Below, piece after piece: positions 47,132-55,931 of a DNA stretch of 64,000 bases. Both the position numbers and the translations under genes were made by a program. Source of the stretch: Anaerolineae bacterium (lineage in GTDB: Bacteria > Chloroflexota > Anaerolineae > Aggregatilineales > UBA2796); the NCBI GenBank assembly GCA_025055255.1, contig JANWYI010000003.1, positions 59,995-123,994 on the forward strand, written 5' to 3'. Each line of letters starts with the position of its first letter. Positions within the stretch are counted from its first letter, which is position 1. The notes under the pieces are model-generated. The model was given only the letters and a program-made list of their open reading frames with translations, was not told where the DNA came from and made no database searches.

Positions 47132-48504
47132 TTAGTCTGCGGCGTCGGCTTACTAGGAACAAGTGGTTTTAGACTATTGATGAGCTTATCTACCTTCTGT
47201 TTAATTTTTTCAGCGCCAAGAACTTGCTTGCGATGCCCTAGATGTGCTAAGTCGTTGCGCAGATCGCGTAGTTCACTCCAAGCGTTGCTTAGAGCAGCTG
47301 TAGCACCTAAGCGTACTTCAAGAGTGGGAATGCCGATAACAGTTCGGAAGGCTTCAGGTAGCGCGTTGAGCTTTTGAGCTAGTTCAGCGACTAACTTGGA
47401 GATGTCGCTAATCTCATCACTTGCTTTGGAGGCGCTATTAAGCTGCCGTGAGACCTCCTCGCGCAGATCGTCATCCTCAAAGATTTCTTTGGTACTCTTG
47501 CCGCGATATTCGGGCGCTCGGCTCATCACATAAGAGATGACCCACTCGCGCAGTAATAAGCCTGCATGGATATAAAATTCGTTCTTATGATACCACTCAA
47601 TCAGCCTAAATTCTGCAGCTAGTCGCTCATTTATGTCTTGCTCGTCTTGGAGCTGGAAATCCTCCATCTGTTTCAAGACCTTGTCAATCTGACTGACAAA
47701 CGGCTTCTCCCAGCGCTCAGCTGAAGGACGCACTTCGTCGGCAAGACGGCGTATTTCAGCCACTGGCTCGTCAATATCGCGCAAACGACCTAGTTCAATA
47801 GCATCCATCAGTAGGCGCATATTTTTAGCGAGCGGCGCGAGCGGCAAGCGCGCTTTACCTGTCACAGCACCTGCTTTGTAAAGTGCTGCTTGACGCGCTT
47901 GGAGCAAGTCTGCCATTTGCCGTAAGTTGCCGCTGCGCTTAAAAGCATCAACCGCATTTGCCCACTCAAAGAGCGTGAGCATCGGCGTCAGATCAACCAC
48001 TTGAGCAACCTTATCTTTGTCTATAAAAGCGCCATAGTAGACATTGGCGAGATCGAACTCGCCTGAGACCTCAAAGTAAGCACAGGCTAAGAGCATCACT
48101 TGTGGCAATGAGCGGAATCCATGAGTGATATCAAGTGTGACAGTTGCCTCTTGCGGCACGTGCTCACCAATTTTGTCAAAGATTGCCCATAGCTCAGCCT
48201 CATCTTGCCCATCTGGGATATCTACTTCAGTGATGCTAATGCCGCGCTCTTCGAGCAGCCCTTTCAGTCCTTGTTCTTCAGCGTTACCCTGCCAGTTCGG
48301 ATGATCTTTAGCGCCTGCAGTGAGCAGCACCACTGCCTGTTCAACAGGCTTACCTTTTTCTTTCAAAAAATCACAGAGCAGAGCTGAGAAAAACTTGCCC
48401 TCGCGCGGCTGCTCTGAGTCAAACTGGTACTTGGTAGAGAAATAAGACACCTTCTCCTTAGAAGGCGCGGCGCCTATCGTTGTCACAAGGACATGCCTAC
48501 TCAC
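47128..48504 (-). CDS. csx2: Csx2-family CRISPR-associated CARF-HEPN protein
   Basis: 458 aa. N-terminal CARF-like Rossmann domain with LVTTIGAAPSKEKV at the start and the family hallmark DITHGFR (125-131, the DxTHG motif). An all-helical C-terminal domain ends with RNDLAH (416-421), the Rx4H ribonuclease motif of HEPN domains. It matches the TIGR02221/Csx2 group. Family members bind cyclic oligoadenylates made by type III CRISPR Cas10 and then cut RNA. Here no cas gene or CRISPR array is nearby; the gene instead heads an operon with a beta-propeller and a two-component system. GTG start, GGGAG 9 nt upstream. Confidence 0.9.
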   Translation of the reverse strand: MSRHVLVTTIGAAPSKEKVSYFSTKYQFDSEQPREGKFFSALLCDFLKEKGKPVEQAVVLLTAGAKDHPNWQGNAEEQGLKGLLEERGISITEVDIPDGQDEAELWAIFDKIGEHVPQEATVTLDITHGFRSLPQVMLLACAYFEVSGEFDLANVYYGAFIDKDKVAQVVDLTPMLTLFEWANAVDAFKRSGNLRQMADLLQARQAALYKAGAVTGKARLPLAPLAKNMRLLMDAIELGRLRDIDEPVAEIRRLADEVRPSAERWEKPFVSQIDKVLKQMEDFQLQDEQDINERLAAEFRLIEWYHKNEFYIHAGLLLREWVISYVMSRAPEYRGKSTKEIFEDDDLREEVSRQLNSASKASDEISDISKLVAELAQKLNALPEAFRTVIGIPTLEVRLGATAALSNAWSELRDLRNDLAHLGHRKQVLGAEKIKQKVDKLINSLKPLVPSKPTPQTK

Positions 48505-48573
48505 TTGGTTGCGCTCCCTTCGCGTACTTTGTGCGAACAGCTGTTATCTTACCGCATTTCTGTAGCCCTGCGG

Positions 48574-48579
48574 TATACT
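48574..48579 (+). promoter_or_regulatory. -10 box giving an apparently leaderless NTPase mRNA
   Basis: TATACT ends 7 nt before the ATG at 48587, so a normal start point (+1 about 6-7 nt after the -10) would fall at or next to the A of the ATG. TTACCG at 48549-48554 is a possible -35 with a 19-bp spacer. Confidence 0.5.
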
Positions 48580-48586
48580 GTTCAGT

Positions 48587-50377
48587 ATGAATCTGTCAGC
48601 CAATCCCTATGCGCCTGAGCAGCCGTGCAGCGACCCTGAACGTTTCTTCGGGCGCGCCGAGACCTTCGCCTTCCTGCGTCAAGCGCTGCACAGCGAGCAA
48701 ACACCGATCCTGATCGGCGGACGCGGCATGGGCAAGACCTCTGTGTTGCTGCAATTGCCGTTTCAGCTTGAGGCGCGCTATCTGACCGCATACCTTGACC
48801 TTGCTGAGCTGCGTCACACATACAGCCTGAGCGCGTTCGCCGTTGCGCTAATCCAGACGGCGCGCCAAGCGCTACGAACAGCAGAGCCGTCGCTCTACCT
48901 GCCCGACGTGCCTGAGACACAAGATGCGGCTGAGCTGTGGCGCTGGTTCGCTAAAACGCACTTGACGCCGATCTTCGATGTCATGCGCCGCTTTCAGCGC
49001 CTGATCTACTGCTTTGACAATGCACAGCATCTGCTGGACGCTGTGCAGCGCGGCGACTTGCCGTCTGACCTGATCGACTCGCTAGGCGCGCTGTGCCGTG
49101 AGGAAAAGCGTATCGGTATTGTCTTCACTTTTGACGCCGCTGCTGAGCCGCGCCTCGCTAGTTATGCGCTGCTTGCTGAGCCGCTCAATCAGCATCGTTT
49201 GCCGCCATTGAGCGACGCTGAGGCTCGGCAGCTGATCACGCAACCTTGCGCCTCTTTTTACGCGCTCTCTGATGACGTTGTAGGCGCGCTGCAGGCTTAC
49301 AGTGGCGGACAGCCATATCTCTTGCAATGGCTGTGCGCCTTGCTGTGGGAAAGAGCTGCAGCGCGCAACTTCGCCGCGCCTGATCGCAACGACGTGAGCG
49401 CGATCTTGCCGCGTGCGCTGCAGGTCTGCAGCGCGCTGTTCGATTCGCTCTGGCAGAATGCCACACCAAGCGAACAAGCCGCTCTGATAGCGCTGACACA
49501 AGCGCGGCGCGGCGCGCCTGCAACGCTAGAAGAGCTGCACACATGGCTGATTCATGAGAGCGAGGACGCGCCGCATATGGTGACGCTCGCAGCGGCGCTG
49601 CGCAGCTTGGAGTATCGCGGCGCCGTGCGCAGCGCGCCCGAGTCGGCTTATGCGCTCAGCAGCGGCTTGCTCTATCTGTGGCTGCAAGCTAAGGCTGAGC
49701 TGCCAAGCGCGCCTCTCAACGTTGAGCACACTTCAGTGCGCCGCGCTGCGCTGCCAATCGCGCTTATCGCCATTGCCTCAGCAAGCATTGCCTTGCTAGT
49801 TGCTGCGTTGACCAGTCATCTATCCTCTGGCGCCGCAACCTTGCAGCCGACACACACACTAGCGCTGAATCTGGAAGGCACGCAGCGCGCGCTATCGCTC
49901 ACACAGACCTTCCAAGCCTTGCCAACCAATACGCCAACTGCCACGTTGACTTTCACGGCGTCGCCGACGCGCACGTCCACTGTCACAGCTACAGCATCGC
50001 CGACGCGCACGTTCACTGTCACAGCTACAGCGTCGCCGACGCGTACGTTCACTGCCACGCCGACTTTCACAGCGTCGCCGACGCGCACGTTCACTGCCAC
50101 GCCAACTTTCACAGCGTCGCCAACACGCACGTTTACCGTCACATCAACTTTCACAGCGTCGCCGACGCGCGCGTTCACTGCCACAGCCGCAGCAACTCTG
50201 ACCGCTACTGACACGCTCACTCCGAGCTTGACAGCTACTTTCACAGCGACGCCGAGTCAAACGTTTATGCCGACTGCGACCATCACGCCAAGTTCGACGC
50301 AAACGCATACCGCCACAGCGACGCCAACGCGCGCTGTCATGCCAAGCGCAACATCTACGGCTTTGCCGCCATTTTGA
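48587..50377 (+). CDS. Membrane STAND/AAA-like NTPase with extracellular Thr/Pro tail
   Basis: 596 aa. The N-terminus NPYAPEQPCSDPERFFGRAETFAFL is typical of STAND/AAA NTPases; Walker A GGRGMGKTS (44-52), Walker B LIYCFDNAQ, sensor region VFTFD, then a winged-helix-like region (LTQARRGAPATLEELHTWL). Transmembrane helix about 386-410. Beyond it, about 150 residues of Thr/Pro/Ala repeats in 12-14-residue units ([14 protein letters not shown]). The NTPase would be cytoplasmic and the tail outside. Divergent from csx2 with 82 bp between. Possibly a signalling or defence NTPase; function not established. Confidence 0.82.
   Translation: MNLSANPYAPEQPCSDPERFFGRAETFAFLRQALHSEQTPILIGGRGMGKTSVLLQLPFQLEARYLTAYLDLAELRHTYSLSAFAVALIQTARQALRTAEPSLYLPDVPETQDAAELWRWFAKTHLTPIFDVMRRFQRLIYCFDNAQHLLDAVQRGDLPSDLIDSLGALCREEKRIGIVFTFDAAAEPRLASYALLAEPLNQHRLPPLSDAEARQLITQPCASFYALSDDVVGALQAYSGGQPYLLQWLCALLWERAAARNFAAPDRNDVSAILPRALQVCSALFDSLWQNATPSEQAALIALTQARRGAPATLEELHTWLIHESEDAPHMVTLAAALRSLEYRGAVRSAPESAYALSSGLLYLWLQAKAELPSAPLNVEHTSVRRAALPIALIAIASASIALLVAALTSHLSSGAATLQPTHTLALNLEGTQRALSLTQTFQALPTNTPTATLTFTASPTRTSTVTATASPTRTFTVTATASPTRTFTATPTFTASPTRTFTATPTFTASPTRTFTVTSTFTASPTRAFTATAAATLTATDTLTPSLTATFTATPSQTFMPTATITPSSTQTHTATATPTRAVMPSATSTALPPF
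49963..50190 (+). repeat. Tandem 36-42-bp repeats coding the NTPase tail
   Basis: Five to six in-frame units built on TFTVTATASPTR (36 bp) and [14 protein letters not shown] (42 bp), highly similar at DNA level (CGTCGCCGACGCGCACG recurs). Confidence 0.85.
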
Positions 50378-50388
50378 GCCGCTACCGT

Positions 50389-50417
50389 TTGGCACATTTT
50401 TCAAAGGCGGCTATAAT
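50389..50417 (+). promoter_or_regulatory. Promoter of the NERD-protein gene
   Basis: TTGGCA (50389-50394), exactly 17 bp, TATAAT (50412-50417), followed by CGGCG. The best sigma-70-type promoter in the window. Confidence 0.8.
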
Positions 50418-50470
50418 CGGCGCTTGCTTTGGCAGGCTGTGGCACAAGCACGCTATGTAGGAAAAGTGCT

Positions 50471-51175
50471 ATGCAGAGCTTAAATCCAGTGCGTAACATT
50501 GTGCGGCGCGGGCGCGATCTCATGATCATCGGCGCATTGGTGCTGCTAGTTGGGCTGCTAATCGGTAGCATCGGTCTGTTGACCGTTTTGTTGTTCTCTA
50601 GCCCGACTTTCGGCTTAGGTGCAATGGGCATTGGCGTGCTGACCGTGCTGACAGGCTTGGCAGTCATGGGACGCGGACTCTCGCTGCGCACTGAGAATGA
50701 GCCTGCCAAAGCCGTGGCACAGGCGCTGAGCCATGCGCTCAGCTCAGAATATACGTTTATCCGCAATGTTAGTCGGCGCGGCTTGGGCTACATTGACGCG
50801 GTCTTGGTCGGACCGCCTGGCGCGCTCGTTTTCCGCATTCACGATCAGCACGGCGTCTTCGAGAATGAAGGCGCCGATTGGCTCGTGCGGCGCGCTGATG
50901 GCGTTTTTCACCTTTCACGCCTGAATTTGACGCGCGAGTGTGTGGCGGATGTCTACGCGCTGCGCAAGTACCTTGCTAAGCGCGGCTTAGCGCATGTGCC
51001 CGTCTACGCAATTGTTGTGTTTACGCATCCTTCTGCCAGCATCACGGCGCGCCAGCCTGTTGTGCCAATTGCAGACCTGCGTTCGCTCCTAGATGTGATG
51101 CGCGCTGACTACATGCGCCAGACACGCATTGACCCAAAAACCGTCCAAGCCACTGTGAAGGCAATTTACGAGTAG
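50471..51175 (+). CDS. Membrane protein with NERD-like (nuclease-related) domain
   Basis: 234 aa. Two N-terminal hydrophobic helices (about 18-40 and 43-66), then a soluble domain with SRRGLGYIDAVLVGPPGALVFRIHDQHGVFENEGADWLVR, which resembles the NERD fold (beta-alpha, D-x-V-x-x-G...V.E.K). The usual E-x-K is changed (VFRIHD), so nuclease activity is doubtful. ATG 50471 has AGGAAAAG upstream. Followed 12 bp later by the phosphorylase gene. Confidence 0.68.
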   Translation: MQSLNPVRNIVRRGRDLMIIGALVLLVGLLIGSIGLLTVLLFSSPTFGLGAMGIGVLTVLTGLAVMGRGLSLRTENEPAKAVAQALSHALSSEYTFIRNVSRRGLGYIDAVLVGPPGALVFRIHDQHGVFENEGADWLVRRADGVFHLSRLNLTRECVADVYALRKYLAKRGLAHVPVYAIVVFTHPSASITARQPVVPIADLRSLLDVMRADYMRQTRIDPKTVQATVKAIYE

Positions 51176-51187
51176 GAGCATCTTGGT

Positions 51188-53761
51188 ATGATCAAGCCTG
51201 TTGTCACTGTCTCCATAGTGCCAAACTTACCAAGCAGCTTAGAGCGCTTGCTTGAGCTCGCCTATAACCTGCGTTGGTCATGGAACTTGGAGACTCTGGC
51301 GCTCTTTCGGCGCCTAGACCGCGACTTGTGGGAAAAGTGCGGTCACAATCCTGTTTTAATGCTCGGCATGATCGATCAGCGGCAGCTGAATGCAGCAGCC
51401 AGTGATGAAGCGTTCATGGCGCACTATGATCGCGTTTGTCAGGACTATGACCGCTACATGAGCCAGACCAGCTCAACATGGTACGCCAAGCGCTATCCAG
51501 AGGCGCCGCGCACGCCAATGGTCGCCTATTTTTCAATGGAATTCGGCTTGACTGAGTGCCTGCGCAACTACAGCGGCGGCTTGGGCGTCCTCTCAGGCGA
51601 TCACCTCAAAAGTGCCTCTGATCTCGGCTTGCCGTTGATCGGAGTCGGCTTGCTCTACCAAGAAGGCTACTTTGCGCAATATCTAAACAACGACGGCTAC
51701 CAGCAAGAGGCGTATCCGATCAACGACTACGCCAATCAGCCTGTGCGCCGCGTGCTGGACGCTAACGGTCGCCCTGTGCTCGTCAAAGTGCCGTTGCCCG
51801 GTCGTCTGCTCTACGCACAGGCATGGATCGTCAAAGTTGGGCGCGTCTCGCTGTACTTGCTAGACACCAATATTCCAGAGAACACGCTGCCCGAAGACCG
51901 CGACTTAACGGATCGGCTCTATGGCGGCGACCGAAGACAGCGCATTCGCCAAGAGATTTTGATGGGCATTGGCGGCATTCAGCTGCTGCGCATCCTCAAC
52001 CTAAATCCGACGGTCTATCACATGAACGAAGGTCACAGCGCCTTCATGGGCTTGGAGCGCATTCGTCTGCTGATGGAAGCGCATCCTGAACTGACCTTTG
52101 ACCAAGCGCGCGAGATTTGCGCAGCCAGCAACGTCTTCACAACGCACACGCCTGTGCCAGCAGGCTTAGAGCGCTTTGGCTTCGATCTGATTGACGAGCA
52201 CTTCGGCTACCTCTGGCCGCAGCTGAAGCTGACTCGTGAGCAATTCCACGATTTAGGGCGCGAGAACATGGGCAACTACGACCTGTTCAGCATGCCCGTG
52301 CTCGCCGTCAGACTCTCAAACTATGCTAATGCCGTCTCCAAGCTGCACGGCAAGGTCAGCCGTAAGCTGTTCAGCTGGATGTATCCGAACGTGCCGCAGG
52401 ATGACGTGCCAGTCGGTCATGTGACCAATGGCATTCACGTTGAGACGTGGGTCAGCCAAGAGATGGCGGCGCTCTACGACCGCTACCTTGATCCAATGTG
52501 GCGCGAAGACCCGACGGATCCAAACATTTGGTGGGACGTGGACAAAATCCCTGACGCTGAGCTGTGGCGCACGCACGAGCGCCGTCGTGAGCAGCTAGTC
52601 GCCTTTTGTCGTGAGCGCTTGCGCAAGCAGTATGAGGCGCTTGGTCTGCCTGCTGCTGAAATTCAACTGGCAGAGGAAGTGCTCAGTCCAGACGCGCTGA
52701 CCATTGGCTTCGCGCGCCGCTTTGCTACATACAAGCGCGCCACGCTGATCCTGCGCGACAAGGCGCGCCTCGCACGCATTTTGAACAACCCTGATCGCCC
52801 TGTCCAGCTGATCTTTGCAGGTAAGGCACATCCGCACGACGCGCCCGGTAAAGAGCTGATCCGCGAGATCGTGAATACTGCGCGGATGCCTGAGTTTCGC
52901 CATAGCATCGTCTTTCTCGAGAACTACGACATGGCGATCACACGCATGATGCTGCAAGGCTGTGACGTCTGGCTGAACAATCCGCGCCGCCCTGAAGAGG
53001 CGAGCGGCACAAGCGGCATGAAGGCGATCTATAACGGGTGCTTGAACTTCAGCACGTTAGACGGCTGGTGGGACGAAGCCTACGATCCGCATGTCGGCTG
53101 GGAGATCGGGCGCGGCGAGGAATATCCGCCTGAGCAATGGGCACACCAAGACTACCTTGAGGCGCAAGCGCTCTACAGCGTGCTAGAAAACGATATCGTG
53201 CCGACGTTCTACACGCGCTCGCGCGACGGTCTACCGCGCGAGTGGATCGCGCGCATGAAGAACAGCATCCGCAAGCTGGCGCCGTTTTTCAACACGCATC
53301 GCATGGTCGCTGAGTACACTGAACGTTACTACATGCCTGCTTATGAGAGCTATCAGCGCTTGACCAAGCCGAATCTCTCGCGCGGCGTCGCACTTGCTCA
53401 GTGGAAACAAAAGGTCTACAGCCAGTGGAACAACGTGCAAGTGCTGAAGGTGACGACTTCAGCCGATGAGCTCAAAGTTGGCAGTGAGCAGGAAATCACA
53501 GCAGTCGTGCAGCTGGGCAGCTTGACGCCTGATGACGTGATCGTGCAGGTCTACTATGGCGACCTCGATACGCACGGCAACATCATCATTGGCAACGCGG
53601 TCAATATGCAGCCTGCTGAGGCAAACGGCGGCGGCACTTATACATTCAAGGCGCGGCTTGTCTATCACACAACAGGCAATCAGGGACTGTCTGTACGAGT
53701 CTTGCCTAACCATGAAGATTTGCCGACGCCTTTCCTGCGCGGCTTGATTCGCTGGGCGTAG
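51188..53761 (+). CDS. glgP: Glycogen/alpha-glucan phosphorylase
   Basis: Releases glucose 1-phosphate from alpha-1,4-glucan using phosphate and PLP. 857 aa, the bacterial/archaeal type with an extra N-terminal ~100-residue domain (DUF3417: LERLLELAYNLRWSWN). Catalytic body: AYFSMEFGLTECLRNYSGGLGVLSGDHLK, HMNEGHSAF, HTPVPAG, and the PLP-Lys site EEASGTSGMKAIYNGCLNFSTLDGWWDE. A C-terminal beta domain (about 760-857) follows. 12 bp after the NERD-like gene, probably co-transcribed. Confidence 0.96.
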   Translation: MIKPVVTVSIVPNLPSSLERLLELAYNLRWSWNLETLALFRRLDRDLWEKCGHNPVLMLGMIDQRQLNAAASDEAFMAHYDRVCQDYDRYMSQTSSTWYAKRYPEAPRTPMVAYFSMEFGLTECLRNYSGGLGVLSGDHLKSASDLGLPLIGVGLLYQEGYFAQYLNNDGYQQEAYPINDYANQPVRRVLDANGRPVLVKVPLPGRLLYAQAWIVKVGRVSLYLLDTNIPENTLPEDRDLTDRLYGGDRRQRIRQEILMGIGGIQLLRILNLNPTVYHMNEGHSAFMGLERIRLLMEAHPELTFDQAREICAASNVFTTHTPVPAGLERFGFDLIDEHFGYLWPQLKLTREQFHDLGRENMGNYDLFSMPVLAVRLSNYANAVSKLHGKVSRKLFSWMYPNVPQDDVPVGHVTNGIHVETWVSQEMAALYDRYLDPMWREDPTDPNIWWDVDKIPDAELWRTHERRREQLVAFCRERLRKQYEALGLPAAEIQLAEEVLSPDALTIGFARRFATYKRATLILRDKARLARILNNPDRPVQLIFAGKAHPHDAPGKELIREIVNTARMPEFRHSIVFLENYDMAITRMMLQGCDVWLNNPRRPEEASGTSGMKAIYNGCLNFSTLDGWWDEAYDPHVGWEIGRGEEYPPEQWAHQDYLEAQALYSVLENDIVPTFYTRSRDGLPREWIARMKNSIRKLAPFFNTHRMVAEYTERYYMPAYESYQRLTKPNLSRGVALAQWKQKVYSQWNNVQVLKVTTSADELKVGSEQEITAVVQLGSLTPDDVIVQVYYGDLDTHGNIIIGNAVNMQPAEANGGGTYTFKARLVYHTTGNQGLSVRVLPNHEDLPTPFLRGLIRWA

Positions 53762-53816
53762 TGCTAGATATCCGCGCTGAAAGAGCAGATAAAACGTCTG
53801 AGCAATGGAGAGTCTG

Positions 53817-54698
53817 ATGAAAAGTTGGCGACACAAGTTGCTTATCGGCTGCTTATCAGTGCTGCTGCTCAGCTTGGCGCTGCCGATGCAGCTCAATCCG
53901 TATGCTGACGGCGTAGTGCTCGTCGGCGCGGGCGACATTGCCTCATGCGACTCAGAGGGCGACGATCTGACCGCCAATCTACTCGATAACATTGAAGGAA
54001 TTGTCTTCACAGCCGGGGACACTGTCCAAGCCGACGGCGTAGCCGCAACGTGGGAAAAGTGCTACGATCCGACTTGGGGCAGGCACAAAGCGCGCACACG
54101 CCCTGCGCTAGGCAATCACGAGTATCAACGCGCGCCGAATGCCGACCCGTACTTTGACTACTTCGGTGAAGAGGCTGCCGGTCCGCGTGGCTCAGGCTAC
54201 TATAGCTACTATGCAGGCTCGTGGCTCGTGATCGTACTGAACAGCGTCCTGCCTGCGCACGCTGGCACGCCGCAGTACGAGTGGGCAAAAGCGACTCTTG
54301 CCGCCAATCCGACGGCGTGCGCACTGGCAATTTGGCATCATCCTGTTTACAGCTCTGGACTGTACGGCGTCACGCGGCGCATGAATTCGGTTTGGCGCAT
54401 GATGATGGACTTTGGCGTAGACGTGGTCATCAGCGGCGACGCTCATCACTATGAGCGCTTCATGCCGATGAATGCTGATGGTCGGATTGACCGCGAGCGC
54501 GGCATTCGGCAGTTCGTAGTTGGCACAGGCGGCGGCTATTTGACGCCGCTGCGCGCTCAGCCTTTTCCAGCTACCGAATACCGCCAAAATCGGTTCTGGG
54601 GCGTTTTGAAGATGGTTTTGGGCAGTGGTGGCTATAGCTGGGAGTTCATCAACATTCGCGGCGAGGTGATGGACTCTGGTAGCGCGCCGTGCCGCTGA
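53817..54698 (+). CDS. Exported metallophosphoesterase
   Basis: 293 aa with N-terminal signal/anchor (about 6-24). Calcineurin-like motifs in order: GAGDIASCD, FTAGDTVQ, ALGNHEYQ, WHHPVYSS and SGDAHHYERF, giving a dinuclear metal site. Resembles purple-acid/alkaline phosphatase-like extracellular phosphoesterases. ATG 53817 has GGAGAG 4 nt upstream; ATG 53805 would contain that site. Substrate unknown. Confidence 0.9.
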   Translation: MKSWRHKLLIGCLSVLLLSLALPMQLNPYADGVVLVGAGDIASCDSEGDDLTANLLDNIEGIVFTAGDTVQADGVAATWEKCYDPTWGRHKARTRPALGNHEYQRAPNADPYFDYFGEEAAGPRGSGYYSYYAGSWLVIVLNSVLPAHAGTPQYEWAKATLAANPTACALAIWHHPVYSSGLYGVTRRMNSVWRMMMDFGVDVVISGDAHHYERFMPMNADGRIDRERGIRQFVVGTGGGYLTPLRAQPFPATEYRQNRFWGVLKMVLGSGGYSWEFINIRGEVMDSGSAPCR

Positions 54699-54734
54699 GC
54701 CTCGACATAGCAAGCGCCAAGAGCAAGGCGCAGC

Positions 54735-54763
54735 TTGGCGTCTGTGCTAGAGCGTGCCATAAT
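54735..54763 (+). promoter_or_regulatory. Promoter of the small membrane protein gene
   Basis: TTGGCG (54735-54740), 17-bp spacer ending TGC, CATAAT (54758-54763), then AAGCAGCG. Confidence 0.7.
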
Positions 54764-54803
54764 AAGCAGCGTAGGTTCGCTGCTGTACAAGGATTGAGAA
54801 ACT

Positions 54804-55256
54804 GTGTCTGCTGCATTTGCTGCGCTTGTAGCAGCGCTGAGTGTTATCTTCACGCTTGCCGTCAGCACGACGCGCACTCCGCCGATTGAGACGTATCTGA
54901 ATGTTCTGGTCGAGTTTGTGCGCGGCAACTCGTTGCGCCAACTGGGCGCTGATGAAGCGCTGAGCCTGCTTTTTTACGTCAGCACGCTGTACCTGATCGT
55001 TTTCTCGGTCACGTGGTGGCTGTTCCGCCTGATCGCCATTTTCCTGATCGCTTTCGGCTTGCCTAATGAAGAAGCGCTGCGGCTGAACCGTGAGGTGCGG
55101 CGCAACCGAGGCGTGCACATTGACCTTGCACGTCGGCAAGCGCGCCTGACCGCTGCATATCTGCTGCGCGCGCAAGAACTGGCTGCAGCGCGTCAAGAGC
55201 GCGCTAGTCGCCGCGCTGAGAGTGGCGAGCCGACTTTGGAAGACTTCAACTTGTAA
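54804..55256 (+). CDS. Small membrane protein of unknown function
   Basis: 150 aa. Two hydrophobic segments (about 4-22, and a long one about 52-85 that could be one or two helices), then a basic/charged cytoplasmic tail (LNREVRRNRGVHIDLARRQARLTAAYLLRAQELAAARQERAS) likely helical or coiled. GTG start with AAGGA 11 nt upstream. Followed 14 bp later by the flavin reductase-like gene. No family recognised. Confidence 0.7.
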   Translation: MSAAFAALVAALSVIFTLAVSTTRTPPIETYLNVLVEFVRGNSLRQLGADEALSLLFYVSTLYLIVFSVTWWLFRLIAIFLIAFGLPNEEALRLNREVRRNRGVHIDLARRQARLTAAYLLRAQELAAARQERASRRAESGEPTLEDFNL

Positions 55257-55270
55257 CCTTTGGAGCCTAC

Positions 55271-55918
55271 ATGGATTTCCGCAGTTTCGATCCAAATGCT
55301 TTAGAGCCGCGCCAACTGACGCTGCTCTTTCAAAGCCTAATTGTGCCGCGACCTGTAGCGTGGGTCTCGACTTTGAGCGCTAGTGGCATCCCAAACCTTG
55401 CCGCTTTCAGCTATTTCAACGCCGGTAGCACTAATCCGCCATTGGTCATGTTCTCAGTTGGCGTGCATCGTGACGGACGCGCTAAGGATACGCTGAACAA
55501 CCTACGCGAAGTGCCAGAGTTCGTCTTGCACATTGCTAACACGCCGCTGATCGCCCAAGTCGAGATCACTGGCACGGAATATGCGCCTGAGGTGAACGAA
55601 TTCGTTGAGGCGCGCGTGACGCCCTTGCCTGCTGATCTGGTGCGTCCGTCGCGCGTGGCAGAGGCGCCTGCTGCTATGGAATGCCGCGTCCTAGAGCTGC
55701 ATCCCATGCCGATTGGTAAGAACACGCTCGTCATCGGGCAAGTGCTGCGCTTCCATGTGCGCGCTGACCTGCTGACCGAGTCGCTCTGGATTAACACATT
55801 GATGCTCGATCCGATCTCGCGCCTTGCTCGCAAAGATTACGGCAAGCTCGGCGCCATGAGCGACGGTCAAGAGCTGGCAGAGGCGTTCCGACGCGCTATT
55901 GCGCCTGACTTTGACTAG
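55271..55918 (+). CDS. Flavin reductase-like FMN-binding protein
   Basis: 215 aa FMN-binding split-barrel protein. IVPRPVAWVSTLSASGIPNLAAFSYFNAGSTNPPLVMFSVG is the characteristic N-terminal flavin-binding part; AKDTLNNLREVPEFVLHI follows. Members reduce or bind flavin; a partner oxygenase is not adjacent. Confidence 0.92.
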   Translation: MDFRSFDPNALEPRQLTLLFQSLIVPRPVAWVSTLSASGIPNLAAFSYFNAGSTNPPLVMFSVGVHRDGRAKDTLNNLREVPEFVLHIANTPLIAQVEITGTEYAPEVNEFVEARVTPLPADLVRPSRVAEAPAAMECRVLELHPMPIGKNTLVIGQVLRFHVRADLLTESLWINTLMLDPISRLARKDYGKLGAMSDGQELAEAFRRAIAPDFD

Positions 55919-55931
55919 CGAGTTGCTGTTG

